Assembly: GCA_050955105.1 (NCBI GenBank)
Contig: JBPBQZ010000087.1
Location: 1 to 64,000 of the forward strand
Source: JBPBQZ01 sp050955105
GTDB taxonomy: Bacteria > Pseudomonadota > Gammaproteobacteria > Burkholderiales > Burkholderiaceae
Reading direction: 5' to 3'
DNA length: 64,000 bases
Position 1 is the stretch's first letter. Every line of letters starts with the position of its first letter. The notes under the pieces are model-generated. The model saw nothing but the letters and a program-made list of their open reading frames with translations. It had not been told where the DNA came from and did no database searches. A program made the translations under genes and the position numbers. Shown in pieces: positions 45,360 through 53,556 of the stretch.

Positions 45360-45881
45360 TCAAAATTTGTGCGCCTTACCCAGCACATCAGCGACCGTGA
45401 CTGGACCAAAATATCGACTATCAAACGACCAAGGATTGTGTGTACTAGCGACGAATATCTCCCCCTCCGAAAGACGCCGGCAGTGCCGCCAGATGGGCAG
45501 CGGCCGACTCCTATGATCTGCGCGCAGAGCGACTGCTGTCGGTATGCCATCGATACGCAACTGCGAGCCTTCCATACAGACCCGCTGCGGCGGTAGAGCC
45601 GCGATGGATTTGAGCAGTGGGATATGCGCCGGTAAATAGCCGCGGTGTGCAGCGAAAAGCGCGGACTGCGGTGGCAAGTTCACCAACACGATGTCGCCGA
45701 CCGATAGGGCAGTTGCCGTTTCGATGCGGTACCAACCAACCGGCACACTGTTCGACGGGTTGTAGACGACGCGGGATCGATGCGAACCGAATGCTGCAAA
45801 GGTCAGGGCGGCTATTCCGCAGACGATGCCTGCGAAAAGGTACGCACGTCGACGCCGTGGATGAGCGGTTAGTCTGGTCAT
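45360..45881 (-). CDS. traF: TraF-type S26 peptidase
   Basis: A 173-aa membrane-anchored signal-peptidase-like protease that matures the conjugative pilin. One N-terminal helix (AYLFAGIVCGIAALTFAAF), the Ser motif NSVPVGWYR, VLVNLP, LLKSIAALPPQRV with the catalytic Lys, and FDSRYFGPV near the end are present. It overlaps the parB gene by 4 bp and looks intact. Confidence 0.85.
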   Translation of the reverse strand: MTRLTAHPRRRRAYLFAGIVCGIAALTFAAFGSHRSRVVYNPSNSVPVGWYRIETATALSVGDIVLVNLPPQSALFAAHRGYLPAHIPLLKSIAALPPQRVCMEGSQLRIDGIPTAVALRADHRSRPLPIWRHCRRLSEGEIFVASTHNPWSFDSRYFGPVTVADVLGKAHKF

Positions 45882-46120
45882 TCCACTTTCTCCGGAAACG
45901 CCTGTTCGAGCAACGTGCGGAGTAGTTGCGATACCGTAATTCCGTTACGGAAAGCCTCAATCTTGATGCGAGTGCGCATCACTGGCGTCACGTCGAGCGT
46001 CAAGCGCGCGGTGTGCGGATTGAAACTCTTGGCATCCGCGCGAACGCTCTCCTTGATCCATGCGTCAGCGCGAGGGTTTGCCACAGGCCGTGCGCCAATT
46101 CGTGTGCGCCGAATACTCAT
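45878..46120 (-). CDS. parB: Small partition protein (ParB/RHH-like)
   Basis: An 80-aa protein with ARLTLDVTPVMRTRIKIEAF and TVSQLLRTLLEQAF, the pattern of a ribbon-helix-helix domain, and a basic N terminus. It follows parA and precedes traF with overlaps at both ends. It is probably the DNA-binding partner of ParA. Confidence 0.72.
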   Translation of the reverse strand: MSIRRTRIGARPVANPRADAWIKESVRADAKSFNPHTARLTLDVTPVMRTRIKIEAFRNGITVSQLLRTLLEQAFPEKVE

Positions 46121-46756
46121 CTGGGCAACCTCAGCAGCTCGGCAGTGAGCGCGGTAATCTCGCGCGCGGCAGCGCAGTCACGCGACGTTTCCCTCGCCAG
46201 TCGGCCGGCTGCGACGCTCTCCGCGAAAACGACGCGTTGGGTGACTTCGGTGCGCAACACCGGTAGCGGCTGGTCGACCAGCGCGCCGCGGGCTTCGCGT
46301 CCGATCACCGTCCGGCTCACCCGTCGGTTAATGACAAAAGTTCGCCGCAACGGTTGGACGGAAGACCTGCGCTTCGCGAAGCAACGTCACCATCTCGACG
46401 CTCGCCCATACGTCGTACGGACTTGGCTGCACTGGAATCAAGACCAAGTCCGCCGCTAGCAGGGCGGAACGGGCGAGGGCGGCGATACGAGGCGGTCCGT
46501 CGATGATCAGGTGATCCGCTTGGCGCGCCAATTCGGGTGCTTCGTGGTGCAAGGTTTCGCGGGCGAGACCAACGGTACTGAAGAGTCTTGGAAGGCCCTG
46601 CTGGTGGCGGCGTTGCGTCCAATCCAATGCCGAGCCTTGAGGGTCGGCATCGAGAAGGATGACCGAGTGACCGTATGAGGCCAGTTCCCCCGAGATATGG
46701 GTCGCCAGCGTTGTTTTCCCCACACCGCCTTTTTGGTTGAGCAAGGCGATGATCAT
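46117..46756 (-). pseudogene. parA: ParA partition ATPase with one frameshift
   Basis: Walker-type partition ATPase. The first frame gives MIIALLNQKGGVGKTTLA, ILLDADPQGSALDW and LILIDGPPR-like HLIIDGPPR and LLREAQVFRP, then a false end at 46328. The C-terminal part LRRTFVINRRVSRTVIGREAR to GRLARE follows in a second frame ending at 46117. A single-base change near 46340 accounts for it. Start overlaps the end of the repA frame. Confidence 0.82.
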
Positions 46757-47868
46757 CGCGCTTCTCCGCCCGCTTGCGTGGCGCGGTGGAGGCGTTGTTC
46801 ACCGGTCGCCGTGTCTCTATTATTAGTTAAAGGTTTACTGTTAGAACAGTTAACGCCGCGAAAAGCCCCCACGCCTCCGCGCCAATTGGATCGTTTGCGC
46901 GCCCGATAGCACGATAAAAGCGCGCTTGATAGCACGTGGTTCAGCGCGCCTGATAGCACGACGCTATCCACAGGCTGTCCACAGCTTATCCCCAGGTCGT
47001 GTGGATAACTTGCGACGTCCGGTCGGGCTTCGATCATCCTCGAGAAAAGCACAGCACTTCGCCTTTGCTTGGCGTACGACAGATCGACAGTTCGTAGCCC
47101 GGCAGGGGTTGTCGGTTGACAACGGCACGTAGATCGCAAGCGAAGTCGCGAAGGCGTGCGAGACTTCCTGATTTGCGGTGAAGATGCGCCATCTCGAACT
47201 GCCATCCCTGCGACTGACGACCGCCGTGTTTGCGAACAAGTCGATAAAGCCAGCGTTCGATACCCCCCCGTGAGCTGGAAGTACTCCGCATCGATGGTCA
47301 GCACGAGAGACGGATTCAGCAGGGCGGTGTAGAACCAATCCGGCAGCACAAGTTCGATTCCACATGGCCGCCCGTCGAGGCTTGCGCACTCCTTCCATTC
47401 GTTGATCAACGAAAAGCGGTGCAGACGTCGTCCAGTCGTCTCCCGAATAGACGTGGCTATGCTGGTGGTCTGCAGGCGATCCAACGCCGCTCTCAGGCGT
47501 TGATAGTCGCGCAGGGACGTTCCGCGGCCAATGTAGCGGAGAATCTCGTAGGGTGTGGCGCGTATGAAACGCGAAGTTCCGATTCCACCGTCTTGTGCCG
47601 AGACGATCTGACTTGCTGCCCAAATCATGATGTCCGCATCCCAAATGGTCGCGATGCCGTGTTTGACAGTTCCTTCGACACGCACAGTGACATCGCCCGA
47701 GCGGAAGTTGATCGGCGCGGTTCGTCTCGATTTCGCGAGCGAGAAAAACGGGTACGCCATCAATTCCTGCACATCGCGCGGCGCTATGTCGTCTGAGAGC
47801 GCCCGAAAAGTTTCGAGTTGCTGCCTTGGCGGGGCAGAGGCAGCCGTAGCCCGCGTGTTGGTCATCAC
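46753..47868 (-). pseudogene. repA: RepA-like replication initiator, frame broken at a 7-G tract
   Basis: The N-terminal part (ELMAYPFFSLAKSRRTAPINF, WDADIMIWAASQIVSA, TPYEILRYIGRGTS, DYQRLRAALDRLQTTSI) matches replication initiators of Tn4371-like ICEs. At a run of seven G (minus strand, 47263-47269) the frame shifts; the true continuation GGIERWLYRLVRKHGGRQ to PGYELSICRTPSKGE is in another frame ending at 47034. The original frame continues to 46753 with VLSGALNHVLSSALLSCYRARK encoded by the iteron repeats, and may be the C terminus after a second, compensating shift. Confidence 0.75.
46897..47008. other. Putative replication origin: three iterons and DnaA boxes
   Basis: Three direct repeats of GCGCGCyyGATAGCACG at 46897-46913, 46920-46936 and 46944-46960, spaced 23 and 24 bp. 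Next to them: CTATCCACA (46964), CTGTCCACA (46975), TTATCCCCA (46986) and a perfect DnaA box on the other strand, TGTGGATAA (47000-47008). It lies at the repA 3' end before parA. Confidence 0.65.
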
Positions 47869-48176
47869 CGGCCATAGCGTGAGTCATAACCATGTTGCTC
47901 CAGATATTCAAGATCGCAGGTGGCTTCGAAAGCGTGCTTGTCGGCCCAGGCAACCAGGTCCACGACTGCATACATCACCCGTCGACCGAACTTGCGAAAG
48001 CGTGGGCCACCGCCGATAACGCGGTGCTTCTCCAAGGTGCGAGGCGACAGACGTAGTAGCGCGGCAGCCTCGTCGTTGGTGAGGAAACGCAAGGGGGTAA
48101 GTATTGGTGCGTCTGTTTGGCGCATGCCATACGCGTTCGAACGAACGGTACGCTGCGGCGGCAGGGCAGTTCTCAT
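47865..48176 (-). CDS. HTH protein (AlpA/excisionase-type)
   Basis: A 103-aa protein with LRFLTNDEAAALLRLSPRTLEKHRVIGGGPRFRKFGRRVMY (in parts), a MerR/excisionase-like winged helix, and a WADKHAF tail. In Tn4371-like ICEs this gene precedes repA. Start is at 48176 or, more likely, at 48125 (MRQTDAP). It overlaps repA by 4 bp. Confidence 0.8.
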   Translation of the reverse strand: MRTALPPQRTVRSNAYGMRQTDAPILTPLRFLTNDEAAALLRLSPRTLEKHRVIGGGPRFRKFGRRVMYAVVDLVAWADKHAFEATCDLEYLEQHGYDSRYGR

Positions 48177-48525
48177 TAGGTAACCTCCATCGAAAGCAAT
48201 CGTCGGTAGTACAAGCGCTGCTGATGCTGGAAGTCTCTAGCAAGGAGAAGCAATTGGTCAGGGACGTTCGGCGGGCACCGAATTGATCCCTGTGCAAATC
48301 AAGCGCGCTATGGGAGATGGGAGGCCGGCCGATGGAGGGATGGCGTCTTTGCGGCGAGCACAAATCGGCTATTCCGTGCAAACACGTTGTTAAGCAAGAG
48401 TAGATTTGCAGAAATGCGTGGATACGAAGACGTGCAATCGCACAAACGCGTGCCATGGTCATGCGTTCTTGAGGGCTTGCCGTGTCGGTGACATAAGAAA
48501 GAGGGGGCGTTTGCCCCCATCGATG
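48177..48525. other. Gap of 349 bp between HTH gene and radC remnant
   Basis: Holds the terminator at 48492-48518. No supported gene; the promoter for the HTH-repA-parA-parB-traF operon should be here but no clear boxes stand out. Confidence 0.4.
48492..48518 (-). terminator. Factor-independent terminator after radC
   Basis: GGGGGC (48503-48508), loop GTTT, GCCCCC (48513-48518). On the minus strand the stem is followed by TCTTTCTTATG, a T-rich tail. It lies 8 bp after the radC stop. Confidence 0.75.
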
Positions 48526-48790
48526 TTAGAAAGAGCCTATCTCAGCCATCGACACCGTGTCGTTTCCTGCAACGATCACCTGCTCCCAAAACCTCGATGC
48601 CTAACAGCGCCAGTGCATTCCGCAGCTGCTGCGCTAAAGCGCCGCCTGCAAGACTTGGCTCAAGCGATTCGGAAGGATGGTTGTGCGAGAGGATCACCGC
48701 AGCCGCGTTGTGCCTCAGCGCCTCTTTGACCACTTTTGGCGGAATATCGCGGCTTGCAAGAGGAGACCGCGGAACATTTCAGTAAATTTG
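48526..48790 (-). pseudogene. radC: radC remnant (MPN/JAB domain)
   Basis: KFTEMFRGLL, then in another frame DIPPKVVKEALRHNAAAVILSHNHPSE, with the JAMM metal motif HNHPS, then in a third frame VIVAGNDTVSMAEIGSF before the TAA. This is the C-terminal half of a RadC protein with at least two frame changes; the N-terminal part is absent. Confidence 0.8.
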
Positions 48791-49531
48791 ATCAGGAAGT
48801 ATCGGCTGTCTAAGAACATCACCGTCAATACTTTGTGTCCGAATCCGCCGAGCTTCGTACATAGAGTTTCTACTCTGGTGAATTGACGGCGCAATTAGTA
48901 GAGGTGCAGCGCCCGATACGACCATTACCCTTTCGTCATATGCTACGGCGGTAGGGGGGTGACAGGGTCGATGTTGCCGTGGGGTGACGCGTTCGATCGG
49001 AATACCGGGGCGCGAGAGGAGAAGCCCGAAGATCCTTTCCGTTGGAAGCACGCCCAATCCGACGCGCGAGAGGACGTCGCTTGCGTGTACCCCTGCTGTT
49101 GGTGACCGTACGCCCACGCGTTGGCCGTGTAGGGGCGGCTTCCGGCCAGGAGGCGACGCTCGCCCGCATCTGCGCTCGGACGTACAGATGTCGGATTCAC
49201 CCCGAAAGCGGCAAGTCGATTGACGTCTTTGATCAGTGCATCATCGGCCATTGCCGACGCTGGGCCGGGCTGAGTTTTGCGACAGCAATGTTGCAGAGTG
49301 CTGATGGTAGCGGCGCCGCGCAATAGACGGCAGCTTCCCGCGTCAGCTAACCCGCCTTCCAGTCCCAACCGGCCAGTCGTCGCGCCCGAGGCGGTCATTG
49401 CGAAGTGACTGAAAGTCTGTAGAAAACGGAAGCACGAATACCAAACAAGCCGTTTGTTGATGAATTCTGCAACTGAATGTGCACCGTGATATTTGATCGG
49501 GAGTATCCGTCTCCTTTTTATCCTTATTCGC
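48791..49531. other. Gap of 741 bp, degenerate
   Basis: No supported gene. Frames here are rich in Arg/Ala/Pro and lack protein character. Short GGCC-type repeat fragments (atcggccattgccgacgctgggcc near 49245) recur. Confidence 0.5.
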
Positions 49532-50149
49532 TCACGTGCCGAACAATTCATTGAAAAGAGTACCAAATATCTGGTCAGCTCCCCATGCCTGCGCGGCCGT
49601 GAAAGCAAGCTGTCTTTTTTGCAGGCTGGTTAAAGGCGAGACAGGTTTATATGCCAGATCATGTCCCGCCTCACTCCAAGCATGTTGAAAGAGAGTTTTG
49701 ATTTGAAGCTCGAAGAATTTTGGCATACGTTTGACGTCTGCTTCATCGTCTGGATAAACGTCCTCCGGCATCAGCAAAATATAGTGCTTTCCTACATAGC
49801 CAAACTCACTCTCTGATTCCGGAATAAGGTCTCGGGCCTCTATATGTCGAAAATACCTGTCTATCGCCGATGAAACCGCGATGACGTCGTCGAGGTAAAA
49901 GGCAATGACACGGGCACCGACCTGATCTTGAATTTGTTCGAGTGGACGGTCGTATTTCCGCACCCCCTCATCCTGCTTGATTGCCTTAGCCAGGAAACGG
50001 TCTGGGCTCTTAGCACGCGTAGCGACACGGTCGATGCGAGGAAGGCCGGCCACAACATCCGCAAGCATCGGCCGTAGGCGTTCGGCAAGTGGTACTAAGA
50101 CTTGCGCATGACGGTGGCGGTACTCAATCGAAAGTTCCTCGTCGGTCAT
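49532..50149 (-). CDS. RelA/SpoT-domain nucleotide pyrophosphokinase, toxSAS-like
   Basis: A 205-aa single-domain RelA/SpoT synthetase. Conserved positions are intact: RAKSPDRFLAKA (Arg45, Lys47, Ser48), DQVGARVIAF (Asp75, Gly78, Arg80), GYVGKHY (Tyr118, His122), FFELQIKTLFQHAWSE (Glu147, Gln149) and HDLAYK (His163). No hydrolase, TGS or ACT domain is present. Known small synthetases make (p)ppGpp, (p)ppApp or pyrophosphorylate tRNA; several act as toxins. Its ATG overlaps the stop of the upstream 340-aa gene, so the two are one unit. Confidence 0.8.
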   Translation of the reverse strand: MTDEELSIEYRHRHAQVLVPLAERLRPMLADVVAGLPRIDRVATRAKSPDRFLAKAIKQDEGVRKYDRPLEQIQDQVGARVIAFYLDDVIAVSSAIDRYFRHIEARDLIPESESEFGYVGKHYILLMPEDVYPDDEADVKRMPKFFELQIKTLFQHAWSEAGHDLAYKPVSPLTSLQKRQLAFTAAQAWGADQIFGTLFNELFGT

Positions 50150-51168
50150 TTTGTACTCCGCAGTCTCTGGTCGACAATCGTGCCGCAGGTCGAGTAGGTC
50201 ACGATTTCCGGGTTATCTTCAGACACTGCAGCACTGAAGCATTCTTCAAATCGTGAAACTTCAGCCGACAACATTGCCCCGTTGTTTAGTTCTACAGATT
50301 TATAGGCAATGATCCGACTGAACTCGCCGTGGTCAAATCGAAACCTGCTTTGCAACGTACGCGCCGGGTTTACGGCCGAAACAACGGCTGCCTTCGATGC
50401 CGCGGATAAGTTCAAGTGATCACAGAATTCCGGGATCGTCATCACGCGTCTTGCGTCAACGTTCTGGGCAAGCTGCGCCGCCATAGCTATTTCATGCCTC
50501 ACCTGGGCACTGGCCGTGTCGGAGAGGGCACCTCGTAGAGCCAAAGCAAGGCGCTTTGTGCCCTGTGCAGATGTAGATCGAAAATCTGACTTTAAGAAGT
50601 CAACTATCCAATAGTCAGCAACTGTTTTAGCGCCACTATTAATTTGCCGGTCAATCGCATAACCACCCCAGAAATTTTCCTCCCCATCTCCGCCTTTGTA
50701 GATTACGGCCTTGTACGAGTGTGCGCTTTTCAAGAACACCTGTTCGACGAAAGAGACTGTCAATGCTCCTTGAGCCTTTTCGGCGACTATACCTTCGTCA
50801 GCCGGGAATCGAGCAAGGACTATCTTCTGTTCATCCGGCGTCCCTAGACAAACAAAAAAAAGTGCCATCCCAGATTGCCCCCCGGTTGCTCGCTGGAGTC
50901 GGTTAGCTAAGGCCTCCGCCGCGGCGATCCGCCGGCTGCGTACGATACGCATGATCTCCGTACGGACGGGATTTTCCTGCAGTCCATCTTCAGAAGTGAA
51001 CGTAATCGGTATGTCGCACTCGGCCCCTGCATTGCGATAGATGCCGTCCAACATCCGGCAAAGCTTGCCTTCCACAATTGGTATTTCGGTGCCGCTAACG
51101 TCGGCTATGTCGTCCCGGTTTTTTCCTGGATAAGTTAAAAAGCTAAAGACCCTTACAATTTCCATCAT
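50146..51168 (-). CDS. Unrecognised partner of the RelA/SpoT protein (weakly NA37-like)
   Basis: A 340-aa soluble protein. I do not recognise it firmly. MALFFVCLGTPDEQKIVLARFPADEG, ADYWIVDFLKSDFRSTSAQGTKRLA (in parts) and a C-terminal AYKSVELNNGAMLSAE strand pattern recall the layout of nucleoid-associated NA37/NdpA proteins, but this is a weak visual match. It starts at ATGATG behind GAGGGG and is transcribed with the RelA/SpoT gene through a 4-bp overlap. It may be the antitoxin, sensor or targeting subunit. Confidence 0.6.
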   Translation of the reverse strand: MMEIVRVFSFLTYPGKNRDDIADVSGTEIPIVEGKLCRMLDGIYRNAGAECDIPITFTSEDGLQENPVRTEIMRIVRSRRIAAAEALANRLQRATGGQSGMALFFVCLGTPDEQKIVLARFPADEGIVAEKAQGALTVSFVEQVFLKSAHSYKAVIYKGGDGEENFWGGYAIDRQINSGAKTVADYWIVDFLKSDFRSTSAQGTKRLALALRGALSDTASAQVRHEIAMAAQLAQNVDARRVMTIPEFCDHLNLSAASKAAVVSAVNPARTLQSRFRFDHGEFSRIIAYKSVELNNGAMLSAEVSRFEECFSAAVSEDNPEIVTYSTCGTIVDQRLRSTK

Positions 51169-51179
51169 ATCCCCTCTTT

Positions 51180-51229
51180 TTATAATTTATACGGTATCGT
51201 CTACGCCCGGCGTAGATTGGCAACGTCAA
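51180..51229 (-). promoter_or_regulatory. Palindromic operator and promoter of the RelA/SpoT pair
   Basis: TCTACGC-CCG-GCGTAGA at 51200-51216 is a 7-bp-arm inverted repeat. On the minus strand it is followed by TATAAATTATAA (51191 to 51180) close to the start codon, and preceded by TTGACG (51229-51224). The layout suits autoregulation; spacing of the promoter boxes is not ideal. Confidence 0.5.
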
Positions 51230-52132
51230 CGAAACTAATTTCGAACAAGCTTCGTATCCTACGCCAGCCGAATTGGCGCATCGCAATGCTCCGTAATGAG
51301 AATTGCATTGGATTCCCACTACTATCGGTCGCTTGGCCGACCGAGATTCATGTGTCGGCGTCGCTCGATTAGCTGCTCTACAGATGCCTCAAAGCGTGAT
51401 CGTCGGCAACTCGTCGGGGGCACGTGTTCGCGGACGACGAGACCTGACATTCGCGGTCCACAATGCGCGAACGGGGAAAGCAAGTTATAGCTGTCTCGCC
51501 AACGTCGTTACCGAACGTCGACTACGGCCTAATATCCGTCTCTGTGTACGAACCGAGCGTCGGCCGTTGTACCTCGAAAGCCGCCATAAAAGCGAAGTTG
51601 GCTCGACGCACCGGAATGGGTAGATTGGCGCTGGATGCGTCTGGCAATAATCGGCCATAAGCCGCCGCGCGTATGCATCGTCGATCGGACATTGAGAGTC
51701 GGCTCCGATCGGCGGATTCAATCGGTCATTCGATTGTCAAACACGAACGCTGCTTCGTCGGCCGAGAGTGTGCGGTTGTGATCCAGCAACTGAATGGCCG
51801 CTGTATGTCTGCTGGCAACCGGTGCCTGCGGTAGGCGGCAAGAGTCGCTGTCCGGGTAATCATCTTCGTGCTTGGCGTCAACACGATCGAGGAGCAGTGA
51901 GGTCTCAGCTGTTTTTCCAATTTTCTGTATGCTCTGGCTTGAGCGCTGACAGCGTCGTTCCAGTTAGCGTCTAGCAGTTTCGATCTCCGCTATAAATTGC
52001 GGGCGATCTCGCAAGCAAAGCAATGTGTCGACCTGATCGAGGGTAAAGAGCGCGGGAGAGATAGAGGCGACGATTGCTGTAGCGAGAAAGTTTTATCTAC
52101 TGATCGCCGCCTTTTTGAGCTCTGAACTCGAC
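51230..52132. other. Gap of about 900 bp
   Basis: No supported gene. Includes cggccgttgtacctcgaaagc near 51562, repeated diverged near 56714 (cggccgttgtacctcagaagc), plus several GGCC fragments. Decayed repeat-bearing sequence. Confidence 0.5.
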
Positions 52133-52936
52133 ATGGCAAACAAAGCGATTAGCAAATTGGGCTACTGGCTTGGGAAAGGACGAATGAGCGGTTTGATTTC
52201 CATGACGGAGTTGTGGAGCGCCGACGTTACTATTGGCCTGACGACGCATACAAAGCATCGGCACGTTCCCAGCCCGATATCACCGTTTTTTCAGGCGCCT
52301 GAGGCCTCGCCGACTTTGACGTTCGGACCGATCGCACTGGCGGCGGCCGTTGCCAGAATAGCCACGACGCGACCAGCCCAAGCGCGACTGCTCGCCGCAC
52401 TTCAGAAAAGTGCGCTCGCCCATTTAGAATGTCTGATTTCGAACGGGTCCGCGTTCGAACTAACATCGGACTTCGGGGACTTGGCCGACACCGAAAGAAC
52501 GCTATTCACTGCTCGCTGCGGAGCCGGGATCACCGATCTTTATATGAACGCCTTGGGATATGTCTGGCGCGTCAACGCAGTCTGCCTATCGAATGCACTC
52601 AATCCACATGCGGACTTTCTTTATGACGGGGGAAACGTCGACGGGCACGGTGTAGTGTTGGCCGAGGCGCACGGTTCGTTCGCCGCGAATGCGACTGCGA
52701 AGACCATTGCTGCTCAAGCAAAGCGTAAATATGCGCGACAGGTGAAGCCTTACCTCAACACGGGGTCGCCGTTTGGCCATGTCGTCCACGGCTACTCCGT
52801 CGCCTTTGGCTCGAGGCCCGGAACAGCGGGGGCATTTCTGAGTGTGGCCGAGACACGGACTTCAAAACCCAAGAAGCTGGCACCATCGCCCCTCGCTGCA
52901 CCAATCCCTGCCGGGGCGGGGTTTCGACAGCCATAG
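52133..52936 (+). CDS. Hypothetical protein
   Basis: A 267-aa protein I do not recognise. GPIALAAAVARIATTRPAQARLL, a central region with DFLYDGGNVDGHGVVLAEAHGSF and a basic KRKYARQVKPYL, then VHGYSVAFGSRPG and a Pro/Ala-rich tail. The DGHGVVLAEAHG stretch is His/Gly-rich and could be a catalytic or metal site. ATG at 52133; TTG at 52115 is also in frame. No ribosome site stands out. It stands alone. Confidence 0.55.
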   Translation: MANKAISKLGYWLGKGRMSGLISMTELWSADVTIGLTTHTKHRHVPSPISPFFQAPEASPTLTFGPIALAAAVARIATTRPAQARLLAALQKSALAHLECLISNGSAFELTSDFGDLADTERTLFTARCGAGITDLYMNALGYVWRVNAVCLSNALNPHADFLYDGGNVDGHGVVLAEAHGSFAANATAKTIAAQAKRKYARQVKPYLNTGSPFGHVVHGYSVAFGSRPGTAGAFLSVAETRTSKPKKLAPSPLAAPIPAGAGFRQP

Positions 52937-53556
52937 CGCCCGCGACTCATCGTTCAAACTTTCTTCTCATGGGCGCGAACCAGGTCGTCAACTGGATCGA
53001 CCGGATAACCGCGGCCGCCGAGTTTTCAGATGATTTAGTGCCGGTGGTCTTTGTTCGATTGCCATATGCCGGGCGTTAGTATCTTGGCAACGCGTTTTCG
53101 ATCGGGCCGGCTTTTCATCCCCACTGGTGGCACGGAGACCTCTGGGACGATCCAGTTTGGCGCCACAACGCTGTTCGCAACCTGGTAGCCCAGGGAGCCA
53201 TCGGTGAGTCGGTTAGTTGCTTCGTCATGGAGGAAACGGCCTGTACGGAGTATCTCAACAGTCTCACCGGTATGATTCGAACCGACGGCAATGATCGTCC
53301 GCGGCGGTTCGACCTGCCTAGTTTTGAGCCAGTGGGCTTCGGTCTTGGCGGGCGTAGCCACGACCGCCGTGTCCATGGCTCCGAATATAATTATGCGCTG
53401 TTTCGCGACGGCTTCGCGCTGCTGGACGATCCTTTCCGTTCACGCCAAGTCGAGATCAGAACTTGGTCGCCGAAAGAGGGTTTCAAGGTTTAGCGGCATT
53501 GGACAACAATCGATGGTCGCTACCCGTTGAGGGAGCGCAAAGATAGCGAGGGCAGC
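52937..53556. other. Gap of 620 bp
   Basis: Two opposed frames, minus 53035-53376 (113 codons) and plus 53227-53493 (88 codons), overlap each other. Neither shows a family or start signal. The minus frame looks slightly more protein-like (NWIVPEVSVPPVG). Not called. Confidence 0.35.

Noticed and set aside
44957..45550. 197-codon minus-strand frame between relaxase and traF
   Set aside because: It overlaps traF in another frame, is Arg-rich, and resembles no family.
46897..46960. Three regularly spaced repeats as a possible CRISPR array
   Set aside because: Only three units with 6-7-bp spacers and no cas genes; the spacing and nearby DnaA boxes fit iterons.
46117..47868. Programmed ribosomal frameshifting in repA and parA
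   Set aside because: No slippery-site plus stem arrangement was visible, and radC, LysR and the relaxase are also broken, so general decay or sequencing error is simpler.
48943..49608. 221-codon minus-strand frame
   Set aside because: Overlaps the RelA/SpoT gene end, composition is Arg/Ala/Ser-rich, and it holds no recognisable motif.
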